Shown: positions 16,848 through 26,546 of the stretch, piece by piece
How the letters are laid out: each line of letters opens with the position of its first letter
How positions within the stretch are numbered: position 1 is the first letter of the stretch
DNA from: Murdochiella vaginalis
Lineage (GTDB): Bacteria; Bacillota; Clostridia; Tissierellales; Peptoniphilaceae
NCBI RefSeq assembly: GCF_900119705.1
Contig: NZ_LT632322.1
Coordinates: 1,116,001 to 1,180,000, forward strand
Length of the DNA: 64,000 bases
Reading direction: 5' to 3'
Notes under the pieces: generated by a model
What the model saw: only the letters and a program-made list of their open reading frames with translations
Told to the model about the DNA's origin: nothing
The model's database searches: none
Made by a program: the position numbers and the translations under genes

Positions 16848-16883
16848 CGCGCCGGGGATGTTATTCCTTCGGCGCGCTTTTTT
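16848..16883 (+). terminator. Terminator between the thrE unit and the convergent xer gene
   Basis: CGCGCCG / CGGCGCG with a 15-base loop, followed by six T on +. The stop codon of the convergent recombinase gene lies in the loop. Confidence 0.8.
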
Positions 16884-17844
16884 CATCCGTCATTTGAAGG
16901 TGGGCAAGAGGATTGCGAGACACCGCATCACGTGCCATCTCGTCTTCTACATGCGTATAGATCTGTGTTGTCTGCAGGGATTCGTGTCCTAAAATACGCT
17001 GTAAGGTGCGAATATCCACCCCTTCCCGGTACATGAGCGTTGCCGCCGTATGGCGTAGCTTATGCGTGGAATAGACGGATGTATCGAAACCGGCTTCGCG
17101 CAGCAAGGCATCCATACGATGTTGCACCGCACGAGGCGAAATGCGCTGATGGTGTGTCGAGAGAAACAAAGCGTCTTCTCCTGGAACGATGGGGCGTCTC
17201 GAAAGATAGGAACGAATGGCCGCTTCACAGGATTCCGTCAGGTAGATTACGCGCTCTTTATTTCCTTTTCCGACGACGTGAAAGCGCCCCTCTCGAAGCG
17301 AGGTAATATTGAGACCACAGAGCTCGCTCAGCCGCATGCCGGTGGTTAAGAAAGTGACCACAATAGCGACATCTCGCGTGCGGAAAAAGGGGTTGTCCTC
17401 CTTTGCCGCCACTTCAATAAGACGAAGCGCTTCCTCCAGCGTAAGATATACCGGATGGCGTTTCTTACGCTTCGGTGTGGTAAGCTTTTCCGCCGGATTT
17501 TTTTCAAAGTATTCCTGGATATTCACCAGATACTTAAAAAAGGAACGTATGGCAGAGGACATGCGCGCGCGACGGCTTCCGGAGAGACCTTCTTCCTGCT
17601 CCGAATAGGCCAGAAACGCTAACAGATCGTTGATATCCACGGCTTTTAACGTGTCAACATTCACCATGGCGATATCCACAGAAACTAAGGGTGCCTTTCG
17701 GGAAGTACCTTGTCCATGACGGCGAAGATGAAAACGCATAAAGCGCACCAGATCGTACTCATATTCCCGAATCGTCCGCGGAGATAGGCCACGCACCGTT
17801 TTCATGTAGTTGATATAGTCTTCCAAAATGATTGGTAACTCCAC
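16861..17844 (-). CDS. Tyrosine recombinase XerC/XerD-like
   Basis: The protein has 327 residues. The SAM-like core-binding domain spans about 5-115 and the catalytic domain 130-310. The catalytic set is complete: R171 in TTGMRLSEL, the lysine in GKGNKER, H261 and R264 in HKLRH, H287 in LGHESLQTTQ, and Y296. It is therefore a working enzyme of the chromosome dimer resolution type rather than a phage relic; there are no island features around it. The start is a GTG at 17844 preceded by AAAGGAGG. It is divergent from the moxR operon across 129 bp. Whether it is the XerC or XerD counterpart cannot be told here. Confidence 0.9.
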   Translation of the reverse strand: MELPIILEDYINYMKTVRGLSPRTIREYEYDLVRFMRFHLRRHGQGTSRKAPLVSVDIAMVNVDTLKAVDINDLLAFLAYSEQEEGLSGSRRARMSSAIRSFFKYLVNIQEYFEKNPAEKLTTPKRKKRHPVYLTLEEALRLIEVAAKEDNPFFRTRDVAIVVTFLTTGMRLSELCGLNITSLREGRFHVVGKGNKERVIYLTESCEAAIRSYLSRRPIVPGEDALFLSTHHQRISPRAVQHRMDALLREAGFDTSVYSTHKLRHTAATLMYREGVDIRTLQRILGHESLQTTQIYTHVEDEMARDAVSRNPLAHLQMTDEKSAPKE

Positions 17845-17863
17845 GGCTTCCTCCTTTGGAAAA

Positions 17864-17892
17864 TTGCAAACCCATCTGCTACATAATATAAT
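17864..17892 (+). promoter_or_regulatory. Promoter of the moxR operon
   Basis: TTGCAA (17864-17869) and perfect TATAAT (17887-17892) are separated by 17 bp. Confidence 0.75.
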
Positions 17893-17973
17893 ACAAAAAG
17901 GTTACATTTGCTTCAATGCAACACAATTCCTCTTGGCGCACCAATGTCTTGCGCTTATAGAATGGAGAACAAC

Positions 17974-18930
17974 ATGAGCTTACACCAAGAGGCGACAGCG
18001 ATCTGTCGCAAACTCGGGGAGGATGTCTTAGCCAGTATCGGCCAAGTGGTCATCGGAAAAGATGTGCCGGCAAAAAAAATGTTGATTTGCCTGTTGGCGG
18101 GTGGACATGTCCTTTTGGAGGACGTGCCGGGCATCGGCAAAACAACGATCGTGCATGCGCTTGCGAAAGCGGTTCGTCTGGATTTTCAGCGTATTCAATT
18201 TACGCCGGATCTGATGCCTTCCGATGTTACAGGCTTTAATATGTATAATCCGAAGACAGCAGAATTTGAATTCCGCGAGGGTGCCGTTAATACACAGATT
18301 TTGTTGGCGGATGAAATTAACCGTTCGTCTCCACGCACGCAATCGGCGCTGCTCGAAGCCATGCAGGAAGGACAGGTTACGGTGGAAGGCGTGACGTATG
18401 CGCTTCCGAATCCGTTTATGGTTATGGCGACACAGAATCCGGTGGAAAATGTGGGGACCTATCCCTTACCGGAGGCACAAATGGATCGATTTATGATGCG
18501 CATTTCCATCGGCTATCCCTCGCAGGATGAAGAAATGGAAATTATTTCTACGAACGCCATGCGTCGCATCCAAAAGGATGTAAAAGTCGTAGCCGAGGCG
18601 GAGGTGATCACGTGGCTTCGTGATCAGGTCCCGCAGGTGACCGTTACCGATGAAGTAAAGCGTTACATGCTTATGATCACGCGGAAAACACGCGAGGAAG
18701 ATCTCATTGAATTGGGCGTTAGTCCACGCGCGGGGCAAATGCTATTTTCCGCCGCACAAACGCTGGCGCTGCTTAATGGCCGTTCCTATGTCGTGCCGGA
18801 AGATGTGCAAGCGCTGGTGCATGATGTTTTGGATCATCGCATTATTTTAAAGCCGCAAAGCCGTGGGCGAGGGATTACAGCGCATGAGGTGATTTCCGAC
18901 ATTTTGAAAAATACGGCGGTTCCGCGATGA
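17974..18930 (+). CDS. MoxR-family AAA+ ATPase
   Basis: The protein has 318 residues. Walker A is in EDVPGIGKTT, followed by FTPDLMPSDVTG (the MoxR signature), Walker B LLADEINR, and sensor motif ATQNPVE. MoxR ATPases act as chaperones that mature or activate partner proteins, often those encoded beside them with VWA or DUF58 domains. I chose the ATG at 17974, with GGAGA six bases upstream; ATG codons further upstream lack a ribosome site. It overlaps the DUF58 gene by 4 bp, which supports a joint function. Confidence 0.92.
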   Translation: MSLHQEATAICRKLGEDVLASIGQVVIGKDVPAKKMLICLLAGGHVLLEDVPGIGKTTIVHALAKAVRLDFQRIQFTPDLMPSDVTGFNMYNPKTAEFEFREGAVNTQILLADEINRSSPRTQSALLEAMQEGQVTVEGVTYALPNPFMVMATQNPVENVGTYPLPEAQMDRFMMRISIGYPSQDEEMEIISTNAMRRIQKDVKVVAEAEVITWLRDQVPQVTVTDEVKRYMLMITRKTREEDLIELGVSPRAGQMLFSAAQTLALLNGRSYVVPEDVQALVHDVLDHRIILKPQSRGRGITAHEVISDILKNTAVPR

Positions 18931-20099
18931 AAGGCGTTCGCCTGCGCTTTTTCTTTTGGCTTCTTGGCGCGGTCGTGCTTTTTCTGCTGGCCAATACAAA
19001 ATTGCGCCCGTTTCCACACATTCTCTTGCTCTTTTGGTTGCTCTTGCCCATACTCTCCGTGCTGTTCAGCTACTTATCGGGGCGGCATATTTCCCGCAAA
19101 GAAGAGCTCGATCCTTTGCGCCTGCAGCATGGGGAAGAGGGGGAATGGATCCTGGAGCTGCGCAATGATTCTTCCTTATTGCCTTTTTTTCTGCACTTTC
19201 CGTTTCCCTCTCCACAGGGAAAGTCTACGACGGAAGTGATGATTGCTCCGGGAGAGGTGAAACGTCTTTCCTTTCCGTTCTATGTACCGCATACGGGAAC
19301 CTATACGTTTTCTTCCGGAGAGCCCATTTTTGAGGATCTACTCGGCTTTTTCAAGTTGCAATTCGCAGGACGTGCTACGCGCACGGCGGAATGCTTCGCC
19401 CTTCCGCAGCGGGTGGATGGGGTTTCTTTCCTTCGCCGCTCGGAGGATGAGGAGGGAAACGTGATTGAGAGGCGGTCCCTAACGCTCGTCAGCGATGAGC
19501 TGTTTTCGGTCGATCCGATGCAGCAGGGGGAACCTCTGTCCCATACGCACTGGAAATTGAGCAGCCGTTTGCAAAAATGGATGATCAAACACTATTCCGA
19601 CGTGGAACAGCAACCCATTCGATTATTAGTGGACGTTAATCCGGTTTCCTTTGATGGATCAGCACACTTTTTGAACACGAAAACCAAGAGCGACCCGGCG
19701 CTGGAAGAGGCTTTGGCTTTGCGCACATCCTTTCTGGATCGCTTTTATACGGTAGCGCTCACATTTTTGGAAAAAGGTGTCGGTATTGATGCCGGCGATC
19801 GGTATTCACAGCTGATTCATCTACAATCTCCTGCAGAAGCGGAATCGTTGGCTGTATGGATTGCGCATCTACCATTTTCCGCCATTCAACGACCCTGGCG
19901 ATTGAGTCAGACACCGGATCGTCGTCAATTGATCTGGATTCAATGCATTGATGAATCCACATTGGGAAGTCTTTTACAATATGAGAGCTTAGGCATTGAT
20001 TTTCTAATTCTTAGTGAACGAGCGCAACAAACGGATGAAATTCTTTCTGCTATAGCCCGTTCCAGCTTAGACATATTTTGGTTGGATGAGGAAGCGTAA
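18927..20099 (+). CDS. DUF58-domain membrane-anchored protein
   Basis: The protein has 390 residues. Two close membrane segments lie at about 7-25 and 30-48. The rest is soluble, with the DUF58 core SVDPMQQGEPLSHTHWKLSS followed by KWMIKHY, the usual centre of the family. The remainder resembles a VWA-like fold with RLLVDVNP. In many bacteria a MoxR ATPase, a DUF58 protein and a transglutaminase-like membrane protein come as a set, thought to act in envelope protein assembly or processing; the exact job is not known. It starts on ATGA with moxR and is followed eight bases later by the transglutaminase gene. Confidence 0.85.
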   Translation: MKGVRLRFFFWLLGAVVLFLLANTKLRPFPHILLLFWLLLPILSVLFSYLSGRHISRKEELDPLRLQHGEEGEWILELRNDSSLLPFFLHFPFPSPQGKSTTEVMIAPGEVKRLSFPFYVPHTGTYTFSSGEPIFEDLLGFFKLQFAGRATRTAECFALPQRVDGVSFLRRSEDEEGNVIERRSLTLVSDELFSVDPMQQGEPLSHTHWKLSSRLQKWMIKHYSDVEQQPIRLLVDVNPVSFDGSAHFLNTKTKSDPALEEALALRTSFLDRFYTVALTFLEKGVGIDAGDRYSQLIHLQSPAEAESLAVWIAHLPFSAIQRPWRLSQTPDRRQLIWIQCIDESTLGSLLQYESLGIDFLILSERAQQTDEILSAIARSSLDIFWLDEEA

Positions 20100-20107
20100 G
20101 GAGCCCT

Positions 20108-22597
20108 ATGAAACGGTTAACGCAACAAGATCATATACAGATGTTGCAGGCATGGTTGACGACAACAGTATTTGCCGTGGTCATCAGCCACTTCACTCTG
20201 CTTTTGCTCGGCCAGAGTAGCGCACCGCTTCTCAGGGAATGCGTACTCTATCTTGGCTTGGTTCTTATACTCATACTTGCTCTGCGCTTCTGGAAAATTA
20301 CGCTTGGCATCATGGGCGTTCTCATCGTGCTGATCGGTGCACAGCTGTTGATTCATCAGTCCCTGTCCCTTCCGATCGTGGGGGCGGAATGGTGGAGCAG
20401 TGTATGGCGCGGAGGATCGGAAGCTCTACGATGGGCTTTCACAATGAATTCGGAAAAAGCGTCTATGCCGTCTCTTTTCCGTCCCTTATTCGCGCTGGTT
20501 ATTGCACTTCTATCCGTGCTTTCCAATTGGGCGTTGCCCATTCCGATCCTCAATATGTTTTTTCTGATCGCGCCGCTTTTCTATCTGGATCACTTAACGG
20601 ACGATCCGCTTTGGTTACTATGGCTGATGGCAGGATTATTTTGCGTGTATGCCTCCTACGCCTTTCGTCAGGATCCGCAACATCGAGACCAACGCCCGCC
20701 GTTGTTCTTTGCAGTCGTTTTGTTGAGCGCAACGATGATATTACAGCTTATTTTACCGGCAGAGCTGTTCTATCATGAATCTCTTTCCAAACGACTTCGC
20801 CAATTCCTGCCGGCGCAGGCGGGAACGGAAATCTCCAGTTTTACGCTGGCGGAGCTCGGTTATTATCCGCAGGGAAACCTGCGTGTTGGCGGACCGGTTT
20901 CACCGAATGACGATCTTTATATGACCATCCATGCAGAAGCGCCGGCTTTCTATCTGCGCGGCTCTTCCTTTGATTCGTTTGACGGCAAAAGCTGGTCGCT
21001 TTCCTCGCCGCAAACGCTGTTGCCGCTGCGTTTTTCCGAAAAATACTATGATGAATTTGATACGCAACAAGCCAAAACCTTCTGGTTTGCCGATGCCGCT
21101 TCTCGTGATACGGCCATTCAAACGGGCCTTTTTCGTCCCACCTTCTATTATTTAAAAACGAAGAATCCGACGCGCATCGTATTTCACGGTGGAAAGCCGG
21201 CTTCTGTCGTGCATCTCAACACGGATGTACCTGCCGGAACGAAAACACAGAAGCTTTTGACGGCCTACAATGCCGGCACAGCCTTTTTCTATAGCCCCTC
21301 CGGCATGATTGCTTCTGCCGCCGATTATAATGACCATGGCCTCGTGAATCTTGACTTTGTGCCATTGGTGGCCAATTATTGGAAAACGCAGGTGCAGGAG
21401 AGCATCAATCCGGCAAAAGGAAAGGGCGAGCAAAAATATCGCCAACTGGTGCATGCCCGTGATCCGGAATTGGAGAAAATACTCTATGGAGACGAACACA
21501 AAGAATTTTCAACGCTGCTGCAACAGATGCGTGCGCACTTTGATGCAAATTATCGGTATCGCTTGGATGTCGAAGAAATTGATGACAACGCCAGTTTTAT
21601 TGACCATTTTTTAACAAAGAGGGAAGGATACTGTGTGTATTTTGCCACGGCATACACCGTTCTGCTGAAGGATATCGGTTATAGCACACGCTATACGGAA
21701 GGCTTCATCGTTCCGCAGGCGAGTGACTCGTCTGTGGAAATCTCTGCGCGAAGCTTAACGGCCAAACAGGCACACGCATGGACCGAAGTGTATTTGAACG
21801 CCATGGGCTGGGTTCCGGTTGAAGCGACACCGTCCTCGCACGTGGCGGACATCAGCGGTTTAAATCAAGACAGCGCGCAAAATCCGCAACCGGACTTTAT
21901 TCCACCTACGGATTTGGATGTGATGAGCCCACAGGAATCGTCTTCGGAAACAAATTCGGAATCTTCTTCCGTAAGCGATTCTTCCTCCGAAAATTCATCG
22001 GAAAATGCTTCTTCCTCCGACGCGGCCGCAAATTCGTCTTCTTCCACCGAAAATCCGTCATCAACGGAGCCGCCGGAGCAATCTTCGAAAGGATCCGACA
22101 ATGCGGACGCATCAGAATCGCCTACAAGCGACGAAAACACCAAAACAGGTATAATCCTATGCCTTGCACTACTTTTTGCCGTATGCGCCGTTCTCGTAGC
22201 AATACGAGCATTTGGCCGGTATCAGGCGTGGAAACAACGTATGAATGACGAAAAATTGGCTTTAGCGGGCCAAAATGCGCGGGAACGCTTTCGGGTTGTC
22301 TGGCATCACATTGATCGACTCGCAGGACAAAATGAAATTGTGCTGGAGCCCAGTGATACGTTGCGCGATTTAATCTATGCGCTCGGGAAATTGGCTACAA
22401 AGGCACCAATGAATGAAACGCAGTGGATTGCGGCGCTGGAAGCAATTCGTTATGGACAGAAAGAACCGAGTGAAGACGTTCTTATCACATTGCATTCGGC
22501 GTATGTCATGCTGACCATGAAGTATAAAGAGAATACAACGAAATGGAAATGGTTTATCCGTGATGTCTGGTCCATTAAAGGAAAGCCTTGGAACTAA
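20108..22597 (+). CDS. Transglutaminase-like membrane protein (TgpA / DUF3488-DUF4129 type)
   Basis: The protein has 829 residues. About six membrane segments span 20-225. An outside part follows with a transglutaminase-like core: C509 in REGYCVYFATAY, H556 in AHAWTEVYL, and an acidic residue in VPVEATP (Glu where Asp is usual). A low-complexity Ser/Glu/Asn linker spans about 615-680, then one membrane segment at about 681-702 and a cytoplasmic tail like DUF4129. The layout matches TgpA-type proteins encoded with MoxR and DUF58. Whether it cross-links or cleaves is not known. Ala/Ser/Glu repeats in the linker suggest a flexible spacer on the cell surface. Confidence 0.87.
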   Translation: MKRLTQQDHIQMLQAWLTTTVFAVVISHFTLLLLGQSSAPLLRECVLYLGLVLILILALRFWKITLGIMGVLIVLIGAQLLIHQSLSLPIVGAEWWSSVWRGGSEALRWAFTMNSEKASMPSLFRPLFALVIALLSVLSNWALPIPILNMFFLIAPLFYLDHLTDDPLWLLWLMAGLFCVYASYAFRQDPQHRDQRPPLFFAVVLLSATMILQLILPAELFYHESLSKRLRQFLPAQAGTEISSFTLAELGYYPQGNLRVGGPVSPNDDLYMTIHAEAPAFYLRGSSFDSFDGKSWSLSSPQTLLPLRFSEKYYDEFDTQQAKTFWFADAASRDTAIQTGLFRPTFYYLKTKNPTRIVFHGGKPASVVHLNTDVPAGTKTQKLLTAYNAGTAFFYSPSGMIASAADYNDHGLVNLDFVPLVANYWKTQVQESINPAKGKGEQKYRQLVHARDPELEKILYGDEHKEFSTLLQQMRAHFDANYRYRLDVEEIDDNASFIDHFLTKREGYCVYFATAYTVLLKDIGYSTRYTEGFIVPQASDSSVEISARSLTAKQAHAWTEVYLNAMGWVPVEATPSSHVADISGLNQDSAQNPQPDFIPPTDLDVMSPQESSSETNSESSSVSDSSSENSSENASSSDAAANSSSSTENPSSTEPPEQSSKGSDNADASESPTSDENTKTGIILCLALLFAVCAVLVAIRAFGRYQAWKQRMNDEKLALAGQNARERFRVVWHHIDRLAGQNEIVLEPSDTLRDLIYALGKLATKAPMNETQWIAALEAIRYGQKEPSEDVLITLHSAYVMLTMKYKENTTKWKWFIRDVWSIKGKPWN

Positions 22598-22612
22598 TCG
22601 CCCGCCCTCATT

Positions 22613-22638
22613 TGTCACAAAATATTGATTTTGTGACA
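22613..22638. repeat. 11-bp perfect inverted repeat TGTCACAAAAT
   Basis: TGTCACAAAAT (22613-22623) and ATTTTGTGACA (22628-22638) flank ATTG. It lies 15 bp after the transglutaminase gene and has no T run, so it is not an ordinary terminator. It could be a regulator site or a stability hairpin. The rest of the 200-bp convergent gap holds only the hairpin at 22681. Confidence 0.5.
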
Positions 22639-22680
22639 TAAATTAAGCGACGAAATATGGCTATGATAAACAATGAAAGA

Positions 22681-22701
22681 GCCCGGCGATTCACGCCGGG
22701 C
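22681..22701. terminator. GC-rich hairpin between convergent units
   Basis: GCCCGGCG / CGCCGGGC with loop ATTCA. T tracts on either side are weak (TCTTTA on +, TCTTTCATT on -). It may serve both the transglutaminase operon and the argF gene. Confidence 0.55.
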
Positions 22702-22797
22702 CCCCCTCTTTAGTAATTCGTATCGGTTTTCTTTTATGCATCTGCGACAATCGATCGTTGTATCTCACACAGAAACCGATTCGGGTTTCGTTCAAGC

Positions 22798-23802
22798 TTA
22801 CTTCAATGTCGCGAACATGACCGCTTTAATGGTGTGCATGCGGTTTTCCGCCTGATCAAACACCTTGGAGTGTTTGCCCAAGAAGACTTCATCATTGACT
22901 TCCATGCCGTCGAGATCAAAGTCTTTGCCGAACTTCTTGTTGACATCTTCGCCAATGGTGGTCTTCAGGTCATGGAAGGACGGCAGGCAGTGCAGGAAGA
23001 TGACATCTTCGGAAGCATTGTCAATAACCTTCTGGTTGACCTTGTAGGGATAGAGCTGATGAATACGGGATTCCCAAACTTCGTCCGGCTCGCCCATGGA
23101 GACCCAAATGTCGGTATAGATGACATCGGCATCCTTCGTTCCCTCTTTTACGTCTTCGGTGAAACGAATCGTTGCGCCCGATTCTTTTGCGAAGCCTTCT
23201 GCTTTTTTAATAAGCTCTTGTGTCGGCATCAATTCTTTCGGGCCGCAGCCGGTGAAGTTTACACCCAATTTTGCACAGGTGATCAACAGCGAGTTAGAGA
23301 CGTTGTTACGGCAGTCACCCATGAAGACGAAATTAATGCCCTTCAAATAGCCGAAGTTTTCCTGAATGGTCAACATATCCGCAATCATTTGGGTCGGATG
23401 GAACTCGTCGGTTAAACCGTTCCATACCGGGACGCCCGAATCCTCAGCAAGGGTTTCAACCATTTTCTGATCGAAACCGCGATATTCAATACCATCGTAG
23501 AAACGACCCAGAACCTTAGCGGTATCGGAAATGGATTCCTTCTTGCCCATCTGGCTCGAACCCGGATCCAGGTACGTTACGCCCATGCCCAGGTCGCGTC
23601 CGGCAACTTCAAAAGAGCAGCGCGTACGAGTGGAGGTCTTTTCGAACAGAAGAACAATGTTCTTTCCTTCGAGGTAACGATGCGGCGTATGGGTCATCTT
23701 CAGATCCTTGAATTTCTGACCTAAGTCGATCAAGTACTGAATTTCCGCCGGCGTATAATCCGATAACGTGAGAAAACTTCTTCCTTGCAGATTGATTGGC
23801 AT
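22798..23802 (-). CDS. argF: Ornithine carbamoyltransferase
   Basis: The enzyme joins carbamoyl phosphate and ornithine to give citrulline, or runs in reverse in the arginine deiminase pathway. The 334-residue protein has the carbamoyl-phosphate site STRTR at 57-61, the HPTQ motif (FHPTQMIAD), and [10 protein letters not shown] for ornithine. No other arginine biosynthesis gene is in the window, while arcA, arcC and a carrier lie 11-15 kb away. A catabolic role (ArcB) is therefore likely, though sequence alone does not separate the two. It follows argS by 75 bp; a TATAAT-like -10 (23820-23825, minus strand) suggests its own promoter. AAAGGAG precedes the start. Confidence 0.93.
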   Translation of the reverse strand: MPINLQGRSFLTLSDYTPAEIQYLIDLGQKFKDLKMTHTPHRYLEGKNIVLLFEKTSTRTRCSFEVAGRDLGMGVTYLDPGSSQMGKKESISDTAKVLGRFYDGIEYRGFDQKMVETLAEDSGVPVWNGLTDEFHPTQMIADMLTIQENFGYLKGINFVFMGDCRNNVSNSLLITCAKLGVNFTGCGPKELMPTQELIKKAEGFAKESGATIRFTEDVKEGTKDADVIYTDIWVSMGEPDEVWESRIHQLYPYKVNQKVIDNASEDVIFLHCLPSFHDLKTTIGEDVNKKFGKDFDLDGMEVNDEVFLGKHSKVFDQAENRMHTIKAVMFATLK

Positions 23803-23877
23803 ACTTAACTCCTTTTATCATTATATTGTAAGAACAGCAATGCGTTTACTATAGAAAAACGCACCAGTCCTTTTATA

Positions 23878-25512
23878 TCACATCTTGTCCGGTGAAGATA
23901 CACCGATTAGGTCTAAAGCGTTGTGTAATACGTTTTTTACCGCCAAAACCAGTCCGACACGCTCATTCGTTGCTTCCGGATCGCTGTCATCGACGACTTT
24001 TGTTTCGCCATAGAAGCTATGGAAGGCGCCAGCAAATTGCATCAGGAAATTCGTAATCTTGTTCGGCTGACGCAGCTTTGCTGCCTCAGCGACCACATCC
24101 GGGAAGGAATCCAAAAGCTTAAGAAGAACGACTTCCTTTTCACTCGTTAAATGACGATAAGTTTCCTGCGGTTTGAATTCCGGCGCACGCTCCAACAGGG
24201 CTGCCGCACGAGCATGCGCATATTGAATGTAATACACCGGATTCTCATTGGAAGCTTTTTTGGCCAGACCAATATCGAATTCCATCTGCGCTTCCACCGC
24301 ACGGCTGATAAAGAAATAGCGCGCAGCATCGACGCCGACTTCATCAATCAATTCGCGAATCGTTACGGCGTTGCCCGAACGCTTCGACATCTTGACCTCT
24401 TCCCCATCTTCCACCAGGTGAACCATTTGGATGATGTCCACTTCCAGATCGTCGCGCTCATAACCGAAGGCCATCAAAGCTGCCTTCATACGGTTGATAT
24501 AGCCGTGATGGTCCGCACCCCACAGGTTGACCAGTTTTGTATAGCCGCGGTCGAATTTATAAAGATGATTTGCAATGTCCGGTGTCATATAGGTCAACAG
24601 GCCGTTTGCCTTGCGCAAGACACGGTTTTTATCGTCTCCCCAACGCGTGGTTTCCAGCCACAGTGCGCCGTCTTCTTCATAAACGATACCCAAGGCTTTC
24701 ATCTTTTCGATGGCCTCATCGACCTTGCCGCAATCGTAGAGCCACTGTTCGCTGACCCAGGAGTCAAATTCACAGCGGAAATCACGCAATACGTCCTCAA
24801 TTTTCGCAAGCTCTTCTTTGTAGCCTTTTTGTTTGAAAAACTCGGTACGACCTTCTTCTTTATCCAGCCATACGTCGCCCAATTCTTTGGCCAAATTCTC
24901 GCCGATCTGCTTCACATCATCTGCGTTATATCCATCTTCCGGGATGGCCACGTCACGTCCAAAATACTGTGCATAGCGCGCATATACCGACAAGCCGAGG
25001 TTTGTCATCTGGGCTCCGGCGTCGTTAATATAGTATTCGCGAAGCACATCATAACCACTTGCCTTCAACAGACGGCAGATGACATCGCCCCATACTGCAC
25101 CGCGCGCATGGCCGAGGTGCAAATCCCCCGTCGGGTTGGCGCTGACATATTCCACCAAAATCGATAAACGCTTACCGCTGAAGTTTTGGCCGTATTTGTC
25201 CCCTTGCTCCAAAACTTTATTGACTATCTGAGCCAAAGAATCTTTTTTTAACCGGAAATTCAAATAACCCGGTCCGGCCACTTCCGCCGTCTCTAATAGA
25301 TCCGATTTTTCCAACAGCAATTTTGCAAGCTCTTCAGCGATTTGACGAGGAGCACGCCTTAACTGCTTGGCCAACTGCATACAAACGGTGGTTGCATAGT
25401 CACCGAAATCCGTATTGCGTGGTACCTCAATCGGAATGGAATCCAGCTTCAACGAATAATGTTCTTCCAGAACATCGCTGATCAGTTTGCTCAGTTTTTC
25501 TTCATTCGTCAT
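23878..25512 (-). CDS. argS: Arginine-tRNA ligase
   Basis: This is a class I aminoacyl-tRNA synthetase of 544 residues. The N-terminal Add-1 tRNA-binding domain contains VPRNTDFGDYATTV, the HIGH motif appears as HLGHARGAV, and the KMSK-like signature is VKMSKRSGN. The C-terminal helical DALR domain ends with NVLHNALDLIGV. The start at 25512 is chosen for GGAG just upstream; an earlier in-frame start adds only basic residues (EREKQRKRRR). It lies 69 bp after lysR on the same strand. Its place next to a carbamoyltransferase gene may reflect shared arginine status control. Confidence 0.95.
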   Translation of the reverse strand: MTNEEKLSKLISDVLEEHYSLKLDSIPIEVPRNTDFGDYATTVCMQLAKQLRRAPRQIAEELAKLLLEKSDLLETAEVAGPGYLNFRLKKDSLAQIVNKVLEQGDKYGQNFSGKRLSILVEYVSANPTGDLHLGHARGAVWGDVICRLLKASGYDVLREYYINDAGAQMTNLGLSVYARYAQYFGRDVAIPEDGYNADDVKQIGENLAKELGDVWLDKEEGRTEFFKQKGYKEELAKIEDVLRDFRCEFDSWVSEQWLYDCGKVDEAIEKMKALGIVYEEDGALWLETTRWGDDKNRVLRKANGLLTYMTPDIANHLYKFDRGYTKLVNLWGADHHGYINRMKAALMAFGYERDDLEVDIIQMVHLVEDGEEVKMSKRSGNAVTIRELIDEVGVDAARYFFISRAVEAQMEFDIGLAKKASNENPVYYIQYAHARAAALLERAPEFKPQETYRHLTSEKEVVLLKLLDSFPDVVAEAAKLRQPNKITNFLMQFAGAFHSFYGETKVVDDSDPEATNERVGLVLAVKNVLHNALDLIGVSSPDKM

Positions 25513-25580
25513 ATTTCTCCGCCTTTTCCTTTGCTTTTCTCTTTCGTCGTAAAGAGAATGAAACACTACCAGTAACGCAT

Positions 25581-26546
25581 CTATTGTACCACACTGGAAC
25601 GACGGCTTTTCATCTGCTTCATCGAGAACTTTTCAGCTAATACTAATTTTGCACGTTGGCAGAAATGCTCGACCGATCGTTTTTTTGTCCCTTTATGATA
25701 CACAGCAAGAATCGAAGTTACATTTTCTAATTGTCCCGCGGAAAAATACCGTAAGTTGGAAGAGGGTTGCAAAGACATCAGAGAAGAAAAGGTTTGAAAG
25801 GTTATACCTTTTCCACTCTCCACAAGACCTAATGCTGATGCCAAACTTGGTGCTTCAATCAATTCCTTCGGTTTCAGTCCATAATAGGAAAAAAACTGAT
25901 TGGCAAAAAGACGAATGTTCTGCCATGGGCGTAATACGATGAAGGGCTCATCTATTAATTGTGAATAATCGATTTTTTCTGGATTAAAAGGAGAAAAGTC
26001 CGTGGCTTCATTATCCATGAATCCTTCTTTTTGTCTCGCAACGAGCATAATCGGATCTGCTGCCAATACCATATGTTCCAAATCCGGATCTTCCGGGATC
26101 ATATTCGTCAGTAGAATATCCGCTTTTCTCTTTCGGATCATGTCGAGACATTCAAAAATCGGTCCCTCAGAAACTTCAAGATTAACCGTTGGATATTGGT
26201 TGGCAAAGGAAGGGATGACTTTAGGCAAAACGTATACGCCCAATAATGGAATAGTAGCGATCGAAAGAACGTCCGTTTCATTCTGATCATGGCCGATCAG
26301 CTTGCTTTTCATTTCTTTTTCCATGGCTAAAAATTTTTCCATATATGATAGATAAATTTTTCCCTGCTTCGTCAATTTTGTAGGCATAGCATCCCGATCA
26401 AAAAGAACAATTCCGAATTCATTTTCGACGCGCTTAATAAATCGACTTAGCGCGGGTTGAGAAATATAAAGTTGTTCTGCCGCACGGGTAAAATTTTGTG
26501 ATTTTTCCACAGCTTTAACGTACGTATAGTAGCGACGATCAAACAC
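25581..26546 (-). CDS. LysR-family transcriptional regulator
   Basis: The protein has 321 residues. The winged helix-turn-helix at 1-60 reads FTRAAEQLYISQPALSRFIK, typical of LysR proteins, and the effector-binding domain spans about 90-300. The start is GTG at 26546 with GGAGGT upstream, overlapping the DMT transporter stop by 8 bp, so it is the last gene of the five-gene operon. A LysR-type palindrome centred about 65 bp upstream of the operon's transcription start (30648-30663) is the likely target. The ligand is unknown and may be the compound the operon degrades. Confidence 0.9.
   Translation of the reverse strand: MFDRRYYTYVKAVEKSQNFTRAAEQLYISQPALSRFIKRVENEFGIVLFDRDAMPTKLTKQGKIYLSYMEKFLAMEKEMKSKLIGHDQNETDVLSIATIPLLGVYVLPKVIPSFANQYPTVNLEVSEGPIFECLDMIRKRKADILLTNMIPEDPDLEHMVLAADPIMLVARQKEGFMDNEATDFSPFNPEKIDYSQLIDEPFIVLRPWQNIRLFANQFFSYYGLKPKELIEAPSLASALGLVESGKGITFQTFSSLMSLQPSSNLRYFSAGQLENVTSILAVYHKGTKKRSVEHFCQRAKLVLAEKFSMKQMKSRRSSVVQ

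Noticed and set aside
16861-17844. Phage-type integrase marking a genomic island
   Set aside because: The protein resembles the housekeeping Xer type, is flanked by core genes, and no attachment repeats or phage genes are nearby.
22673-22855. 60-codon plus frame in the convergent gap before argF
   Set aside because: It spans a hairpin and the end of argF, and has no ribosome site or motif.
23649-23662. GAAC...GTTC pattern inside argF resembling a LexA box
   Set aside because: The half-sites are three bases apart instead of four, and it lies in the middle of a coding region.
24151-25167. 338-codon plus frame opposite argS
   Set aside because: It is a shadow of argS, with no family pattern.
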